A DNA stretch of 64,000 nucleotides from Termitomyces sp. T153 (taxonomy: Eukaryota; Basidiomycota; Agaricomycetes; Agaricales; Lyophyllaceae). Positions within the stretch are counted from its first letter, which is position 1; the number at the start of each line of letters is the position of its first letter. Position numbers and translations under genes: made by a program. Below, in pieces: positions 56,745 through 64,000 of this stretch. The notes beneath the pieces were generated by a model. The model saw only the letters and a program-made list of their open reading frames with translations. It searched no databases and was not told where the DNA came from. The stretch is taken from NCBI GenBank assembly GCA_018296165.2, contig JACKQL020000018.1, positions 806,001 through 870,000 on the forward strand, given 5' to 3'.

Positions 56745-59686
56745 CTACCCTACGAGCACGTCCTTTTTCCTCCACTTTCTTTTCTGCCTCGGCACCGGAT
56801 CCCCGGGACCACGAGGTTTCCATTTCGTCAGCTTACTCGGTCCCGCCTCAATCTCTGTGTCTCGTGTCCCCCGGTTGACAGACGCATGGGGATCAAAGAA
56901 ACTCTTGACAGAGTTATCACTCGCGATAGATGATGAGGAAGAAGTTTCCTCGATGTGTACACGAGGCACAATGTTTTTTGACTCGTTTTTCCGGCGTTTT
57001 TCCATGATCTTCGCCCATTTGCGGTCGAGGCGCCGAGCACGGATGGCAGCGGGAGATTCATCGGGCGGCTGGGTGCCTTCTGACGACGTTGGAGAGGGAA
57101 TGACGATGGTGGGGGGAGTACAGGGTGGAGTACAGGGTGGACCGAAAGGGGATGCAATGAATGGGGTGGTTTGGTGTTTTTCGTCTACCCAGCGGGCATA
57201 TGGTGTTGTTGGTGTTGCGGGCGGTGCGCCGAGGGTGAAGTATCGAGCCGGAGTGGCTGATAGGTTGGAATATATAGGAAGGAGCCTTTCAAGGCGGGCT
57301 GGGAGGGGCTGGAGGAACTTCAAATGAGGAAAGTGTCAGTAAGAGGGGTGAATAGATAGAAGGTGACAAACCTCTAGCGGGTTTTCGTTTTCGAAGCCAA
57401 ACATGGCTGCGAATGCCTCACAGGAGGTGAACGCTCGAATACATACACCCGTACACGATTTACGAGGAGAAACCTGAAATTGGATGGGTTAGAAAGAAAG
57501 AGATACTGAGAAAAGCCTAGCTTACGGGAGCCAGTACCTCCGGAAAACTTGAAGCTCTTTGTTCTTCTGAGGAACTTCGGTTCATAGGCGAGTCGAAGAA
57601 GTCCACTAGACATTCCAAGATTATGTCAAGGTCTTCCTCGACGCGGGCCCCATCCCCGGTGTGTGAGTCTTCGCTGCTGGGTGTTCTGTTGGTCATTCTT
57701 TCATCCTCAGTGGGCAAAACGTGTGCAGAAGCATACACTTCTTTCGAGATGCTTGGAACTGTATTGAACAGCCCGTATAGACATTCCAAGATTATGTCAG
57801 GATCTTCTCCGATGCTGGTCTCATCTTCGGCGTGCAAGTCTTCGCCGCGGGGCGCCCTCGGAGCGATCTCTTCAGATAGGGCATTTTGGATCATGTGCAC
57901 TACTGTGCTAGAGTGAGAATCCTCGCTGGATAGCACTTCATCTGACACACTGTCGGCCTCATGGATATTGTGGCTAGTCTCGGGGATCTCCGCCTGTTCA
58001 GCATCGATGTAGTACGAAGATAATGCCGACATACAACCCATAAAGACCTCTTCTGAAGCCTGGCCTGGTTGTTCGGCCTCGGCTCCGGTCTCGGGCCCAG
58101 AGATCAGAGATTCTGCCTCGTCGGCTGCCATTGTGCCATTGTCGTTCTCGATATTCGCGATGGGATCTGCGACTGGCGTCTTAAGTGGACTGAGGTTGTC
58201 GAGCTCCACATTCACGAGCGGGAGATCGACGTCGTGGAATGGGAAGATGTCACTGTTGTCTTCCGAATGGTCCGGGGGATCAATATGAGCATCGTCGGAT
58301 CGAAGAGACTCGAAATCATCGAGAGGAAGGTCCGCGTCGGCAAAGGGGAACAAGATATCATCCCCGTAGTTCCAATTTGTGTTTGTTATAGCGGCAGGGC
58401 TAGCGGAGATTTCACCTTGATAAATCTCGAGGACAACAAGCACAAGAACAGTGCTACCAGCAATCAGACGCAACGAAGAACCATGCTCGGCATCAAGGAC
58501 TCGAATCCAGTCGATCGCGATTGAAATACAAGCCTTGATCACGACAAGGTCGCTAGCCATGGCATGTATAAACCAATTTACCGGAGGTCGGATGTTCTCG
58601 ACGACGTAGATGTAGGTGCGAGAAACCCTAGTCATGGCGTACGTGATGCACCTGAAGAAGATCCTAGTGAATGGGGCTGGGAGGCTGACTTTGATACGCC
58701 GTGTTCGGAGCGAGCTATGGTGTTGTGCAGTCGCGACAACAAAAGGTCGGTGTTGACACGAACATGGTGTCTCTATGGTGGAGAGTTCGGGGAGTACATG
58801 ACTGGAGAAACCAATTTTCAGCGAGATTGGGCGAAAGGTGATGCTGCGTAGGAGCCGCTGGAGTTCCTGACAGTAATTAGTCACGTTCATAGTGACCAAT
58901 CTCGTGAGAAGTCCTGCGGCAGCTCCAAGGAGGAAGTGTAGAAGACTGAGGATAGGGCCGTAAAGAGCGACTTTAGGATCATCGTCATTCTCGTTGAGGG
59001 TGGTCGGTGGGGGTGGTGGCGGATCTTCGGGGTTGGGTTCAGCGCGCAGGAGTTCTTCGCTCTGTGGAATGTCAGCCTCTTGCTCGTCAGTGGTGTCGTT
59101 ACTATTGTCGCCGTCACCATCGCCGCTTCCAGAACCCCCGTCTCTAGAGCTGTCGGGATCAGAGCCACCATTGTCGGTCTCCTCATTATTGTTCGTCGGG
59201 TCGTTCTCAGCAGGGGGTGGAGTAACTGATCTTTGACCCCTACGAGGGTTACGGCGAGGGGGCGGGTAATTTTGATCCGTAGGTTTGCGTCCGGCTCGAC
59301 TATATACCGTAACTAAACCGTGAAACGTACTTGAGTCAAGAATATGATGACTTTGAGTACAGAAACGTACCGAGACCGAAAAGGACGCCGATGAAGAGTG
59401 TACCGACAGTCAGGTAGAGTCCAAGCATATCGGATCTTTCGACGAGACTGCAAGGGGTGGTACGAGTCGGCGCTTTAGTAGTAGGAGTGGAAGGTGCTCG
59501 AGTGGTAGGAACGACATTGACAGTGGAGATTGCTGAGTTGTCGCCCCTGCTTGGTGAAGAGGGTGTGAAGAAGATGGAGGATGTTTGGACAAGGGATAGA
59601 ATAAGAGCAACGAGATGCGCGGGGGATGGGGCGAGAGCTTTATGTGATATGAATGGTAATACCGTTGATGCAAAAACAGTCTTCAT
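56745..59686 (-). CDS. Large multi-pass membrane protein of unknown function, 4 exons, 925 aa
   Basis: Exons on the minus strand are 59686-59371, 59312-57526, 57473-57372 and 57317-56745; 2,778 nt with consistent phases. No family recognised. In order: an N-terminal hydrophobic segment (HLVALILSLVQTSSIFF); a Thr/Pro-rich stretch; a second hydrophobic helix (LGLYLTVGTLFIGVLFGLV) crossing the first splice; an acidic Asp/Gly/Ser linker with PPPPPP; helices around ALYGPILSLLHFLLGAAAGL and LRLIAGSTVLVLVVLEIYQG; then a long acidic region with two internal duplications (DILFPFADADLPL / DIFPFHDVDLPL and EDPDIILECL / EEDLDIILECL); and a C-terminal domain ending in a Lys/Arg-rich tail (PRQKRKWRKKDVLVG). 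A TTTATTTAAA-like box precedes ATG 59686. The continuous 595-codon frame of exon 2 and clean splices support a real gene. Confidence 0.75.
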
Positions 59687-60870
59687 TGCAGACAATTGAT
59701 GTGAAGCATGGCGCTGGTGCAATGCCTTTAAATAAAACAGCTGAGATGGAGGCTGACATATTTTTTGCAATAGTGGCTGGCAGAAGACTGAGGGGTTGAA
59801 AGAAATCCCCCAAGTCCGTGACAGCCTCACGTGTCCATTCCACGACACGACGCGTCCTCCAAGTCAGCTGAATAAAAGCCTAACGCACATTGAACATTCT
59901 TTTCAGTCATCGTTGTAGTGCAAACAGCGTCTTGTAACAATGACGATTCACTTGGTTCCGACTCTGAACAGGACATTTTACATCCACCACAACGGTTTAG
60001 AAGTAGCGGTTTTGAGTGAGATTGAGTACATCTTCCATAACCCTGAACCCTGTCATTGCTGACCCAGTGATACCTTGTTGACGAGGGCGGATGAACATTG
60101 ATCATCTGTTCAAGGGACAATCTGGAGTTTGTGCTCTTTGCCAGTGAGTTGCGGTAGAATCATGGAGTGGAGTCAAAAGGGCAGTCTTACAAGTGTTTTT
60201 GCATTACATATCTGAACATCTTGTTGATAAGCAGAGGTCGAATTCATCGATTCCAGGGCAATTGCAGGAAACGATCACGTTGCGGACGGTCAGACGGGGG
60301 AAAGGGATTTAAGTGACCCAGATAATGAACGACTCGGACAGCGACTCTTTCGAACACTCACTAGAGACTAGGATTGATGATCCTTTGGCCTTTCATCGAT
60401 GACCCTGATCATGATGAGAGAGTAGGAAAAAACAATCATAAGAGGCAAGCGAAAATTCATATTGTGGCGACAAGCAAACATAAAGAAAGTCGGCGCACGT
60501 ATAGCCTGGGTCTTGATCTAGCACTACGCCAGTTTACGACAATCTACGTCGTTCTTTTGAACTTTGAAGACGAAGTGGCACTGGTAAAAAATACTATTTG
60601 CCTTTGTTTGTCCTCTCTCTCTCCAGAATTCTACAAAGTCCAAAACTTCGTCGACCGTGCTTTTTCGTCTGCTGCTCAGACCTGAGTTGGAAGTTTGGCA
60701 CCTTTTGGTATTGAGACCGTCTTGGTTCAGAATATTTCAAAACTTGGTTTTACAATCCAGGGCTCCCATTCCGAGCATACACGCTCAGCAAAGTAGCTGT
60801 ATTCGATGAAGCGGAATGGTAAGGCAGTCAAATCCTCAGACTTTGCCTTAGTGCCCTCAAGCATCGATGA
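59687..60870. other. Intergenic / possible upstream exons of the 61-kb gene
   Basis: No protein family recognised. The plus-strand open frame 60374-60685 has no motif, but an upstream exon of the next gene could lie here because that gene's reading frame is open before its first ATG. Confidence 0.45.
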
Positions 60871-60990
60871 TTGACAGCATTAGATAAACTTGCAGTCCAC
60901 GAAGGAGCTCGAAAAAGTTATACAAAAGGAGAACACGAAAAAGTCACTGGAAGTGAGGAAGATGATTCGGAGGTACAGATTGTAGAAGTG

Positions 60991-63099
60991 ATGGACATTG
61001 ACGATGAAGGAAACGGCGAGGGGGACAGCGAGGAACATGATTCAGATGTTCGAATTATAGAAGTGATGAACATTGACGATGACAATGATGGAGACAGCGA
61101 GGGAGACAGTGGAGGGGAGAGTAAGGAAGATAGTGAAGCCCTTAACGACCAATTGTGTGAGGATTCTGACAATGGAAATGGGACCGATGAGTTGGTCAAG
61201 GGATCGGGTTTCTCAAGAGTAGATTTTCTTGAAGAGTGGAAGAAGATAGGCAAGACGCGTACGACGCATGAATCAGTTGAATGGCGAAAGAAGAACCCTG
61301 GCGTAAGCGTCCACACCGATGGCGAAACCTGGCTAATTCCTTCCTCGTAGCCCTGCACTGCATGCAAAGAAACTTCGTGCAAATTTGCTAACTCCGGGAC
61401 ACTAACTTGCATGAAGTGTTCGAAGTGGAAAATAGCCTGCTCCATTCACATAAATTTCATCGCGGACAAGATGGCTCAGACGCATGGGTCGAAACAATGG
61501 ATCGATCGCGCTATCGCTCATAACTGGCATAAAAGTCGCAAGACGAGGACAAGGAGATATGACGATGGAGCAGGACCAAAATCCGCAAAAGATGCACACA
61601 AGCAAATGTCTGCTTCAAAAAAGCCACGTTCATTGGCCCATTTCTCCCTTTCTATGAAGACGCCTCATTCAGCGGCGGCATTACCAAAGTCATCACAGGA
61701 TAGATGGTGGATAGTACCCGCTGAAAGACAAACATCTCGAAACACCGCTAGCATCCAGGAGCTGGAGAATCGACTTAGGAAAACCAGGGAACAGTATCAT
61801 GAAGAAAGAACCACTTGGTACAAGGAACGCAAGACACTGAAAGAAAAAATCCGGGTTTTGCAACAGGAACTTGATAAAGAACGAAAGGGGCGTACAGAAG
61901 TCAGGAGGTACAAAGGACAGCAGGAATTTGCACCTGATGATGTCACATAAAAAAACAAAAGGTCGTCTTGAATACGAGCTCGACAAATCCATCCTTCTTT
62001 CCGCCAGCAAGACTAGTAACGCGATCGAGACAGAAGGCGAATTAGAAACCCTGAGGACGAATCGAGATATGTGGATTAAGGAAAAGAGTAAACTGAAGGT
62101 TAAAATCAAAGCGGTAGAGTTGGCTGTAGAAGAGAAGCAGCGGGAGCTGGAAAAGATGAGGGTCATTGCAAAAGAGGCGGAAAGTGAACGACAAAAGGCG
62201 AAGAATGACACGGAAAACATGGAGAAAAGGATGAAAGATGCAGAGAAAGCTGCAGAAGAGGCCCAAAGGAGACTGAACGAAGCGATTCTTCATAGAGGGG
62301 GTGATACTACCGAAGCTCCAGACGCAGAGAACAGTAGTACAGTGATTGCAGACACAGGATCACCATCAACGGCGCATCATGGCAGACTACAGTTGCTGGA
62401 AAAAGAGGACAACATTTTGCGAGGTTGCATCGAAATTGTAGATGGTCAAATTGCGGTGTTAGAGAAAGTGAAGGAGCTTCATCCAAAAGAGAAGGACATT
62501 GGTGATAGTTCTCGATCAAATCCCAAAGGCTCTTTAACTGCATGGTGGCGAGGAACAGCTCTATTCAACCAACTTCAAATCAATTGTAAGTGATCTCGGT
62601 TCGTTGGAGTTTCGCGAGGATAACTGACTGTCGGCCAGTGATGGAGCGCGAAAGGTTCACACTGTCATCGGGGCTTGGGAGCTATCTTGAGCGCCTGAAA
62701 AGTCTACGTGACAAAGCAACGAAATCTGTCTGGCTCGATCCGCTACTGCGTCATGAGCTCAACATCATCACTGAATCCTTGATTAATCTGCATGGTAACG
62801 AGCAGTCAAGTGATATACAACAAGCGAGAAATCGTCTTCTTTTCCCACATGAAGACTACCTCGAAAGCGATGCAGAGGCACTTGAGCGCCAAATCCGGCG
62901 GTTTGAGGATATACGATACGGAACTCGAAACTCTAGTGCTTCATGCAAATTCTACTGGATTGACTCGCAGTGGCTCAACCTCCGTGGAAAATCACTGGGG
63001 AAACGCGCTCGACAGGAATTTGACCCGGATGATCTTCCGCTCGTGAAGCGTCACCATGAAAGTAAACAGCAGGCAGGACGTGATCAAGGGGAGGCTTAG
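60991..63099 (+). CDS. Zn2Cys6-like coiled-coil protein, 4 exons, ~645 aa (5' end uncertain)
   Basis: Exons 60991-61302, 61351-61891, 61962-62585 and 62639-63099 sum to 1,938 nt in frame. The first intron has perfect GTAAGC/CGTAG borders and removes an apparent stop, joining KKNPG to PCTACKETSCKF. Features in order: an acidic N-terminus with two copies of IVEVMDIDD / IIEVMNIDD; the cysteine motif CTACKETSC...CMKCSKWKIAC (CX2CX4C-X9-CX2CX6C), a Zn2Cys6-like variant; a basic stretch (HKSRKTRTRRYDD, SASKKPRS); a long Lys/Glu coiled coil (ELENRLRKTREQYHEER, VEEKQRELEKMRVIAKEAE); and a C-terminal domain ending near KRARQEFDPDDLPLVKR. The frame is open upstream to 60871 without an ATG, so a 5' exon may be missing. 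Architecture parallels the antisense gene of the Gypsy element. The 70-nt second intron uses a weaker GTACAG donor. Confidence 0.72.
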
Positions 63100-64000
63100 A
63101 AAAGAAGAAGAACTCCTTGAATATGTTGATGAATCTATTTAGGAAGATGAAACGAACGGTCTTGTTGGTCGCTTCGATGATACACTTCTCACTAGTACGA
63201 AGACCAAGAAAAGACTCTTGCGAAAGTTGGGAACAATTTCTGCAAATAAATACGTGTGTATTTGATTGAACAACGGCGGGCAGATAGACTACAATGCCAA
63301 CTCACTGGGCGTTCTCAGGGCGTCCTTGCAAAGTGGCAAAAAGAGTCAAGTGAATCCATCTAGTTACAGTATTGCACTCGCAACAGGATTAGTATTATGC
63401 ACCAATTTGATGAACAGCTTCGTGAGGTATTCGACACAGAAAGACAACGATTTGACACGTAATCCTCGACGAGACAGTGCACAATTGCTGAGTGGTGTGC
63501 TACACTGACATTTGTTCCAGGTTCTGTTTGCATCTGTCTCGAGAACAGTATGCGAGGATGGGAGCACGGTCCATTGAGAAGGGGCAATAAATCGAAATTG
63601 AAAACGCGCGATCCAGGACAAAAGGCATACACTTTGTAATGACGCAACTTGAATTCAAAAAAAAACTAAGAAAACTGACGATGAGTATTTGTCATTATTT
63701 TGTCGTGTCCAAAACTGCTCCAAATCGGGCACAAATGCCACAAATCAACACAAATCCACTTCGCATGTGGGCGTGGCGTAATCTGCACGCTTCGAGTGTC
63801 GCAAATCGATATCAGGGTACTCAGGTATTTAAAGGTGAGAATCACATGATAAATGAAACGATCAAGAAGTTCCATGAAGAGCCCAACAACATAAGGGGAA
63901 CAAGGCTATGTGTCACGAGTCTGAGGAAGCAGTTTCATGGCAGTTGATACGTCGGCTCAAGCTCGGCTTTTGAGGGCGTTCTACTCATGCTTGGTCGATT
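63100..64000. other. No gene recognised to the end of the window
   Basis: Several short open frames on both strands without motifs, signal sequences or convincing splice sites. Confidence 0.5.

Noticed and set aside
58551..58899. A separate gene starting at ATG 58560 (MASDLVV) within the membrane-protein region
   Set aside because: The frame is open far upstream and joins, through a 58-nt intron with good borders, to the hydrophobic N-terminal exon at 59371-59686.

Overview
This window reads as a piece of a basidiomycete (Agaricomycete-like) genome. The evidence is intron-dense genes with 45-70 nt introns, tiny exons (17, 22, 29 and 33 nt), a Zn2Cys6-like regulator family with coiled-coil tails, a Fot1/pogo-type DNA transposon, half-tRNA-primed Copia elements and a Tf1-like chromodomain Gypsy element. 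I cannot name the species.

Layout. 0.1-12 kb is a gene-rich host block: mitochondrial ribosome recycling factor (+), a 1,114-residue Cys/His-box coiled-coil protein built from two sets of tandem repeats (-), proteasome beta-2 subunit PUP1 (-) divergent over 85 bp from an ornithine-type mitochondrial carrier (+), a GH5 exo-beta-1,3-glucanase (+) and one unknown gene (+). 12.46-21.45 kb is a Copia element (TSD GATCG) whose right LTR is split by a pogo-like transposon (TSD TA). 21.6-23.9 kb is an aldehyde dehydrogenase gene with 14 exons. 23.9-51.3 kb is a transposon graveyard. It holds relics of at least three more Copia elements and an old Gypsy, two solo LTRs of one family with intact target duplications, a Copia-type solo LTR, a dead fragment of the gene at 1.2-4.9 kb, and a nearly complete 10.8-kb chromodomain Gypsy element (40204-51035, TSD GATCT). 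51.6-64 kb is host sequence again: tRNA-Glu(CUC) with an intron, a bZIP transcription factor (+), a 925-residue membrane protein (-) and a Zn2Cys6-like coiled-coil gene (+).

Most notable. (1) The Gypsy element carries an antisense, intron-containing gene between integrase and its 3' LTR, encoding a Zn2Cys6-type cysteine motif, a basic segment and a coiled coil; the host gene at 61-63 kb has the same architecture. (2) The same element shows a complete Tf1-like self-priming arrangement and two tandem retropepsin-like domains. (3) The gene at 1.2-4.9 kb grew by duplicating whole exon+intron units in its 3' half and intronless coiled-coil units in its middle. (4) Every nonsense codon in the Gypsy reading frames is one C-to-T step from CGA or CAA, and its LTRs differ only by transitions, while the older elements form CpG-depleted blocks with sharp edges. 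This points to methylation-linked decay.

Exon boundaries were assigned by hand from GT/AG signals, reading-frame continuity and family motifs. All multi-exon totals given are multiples of three. No searches were run.
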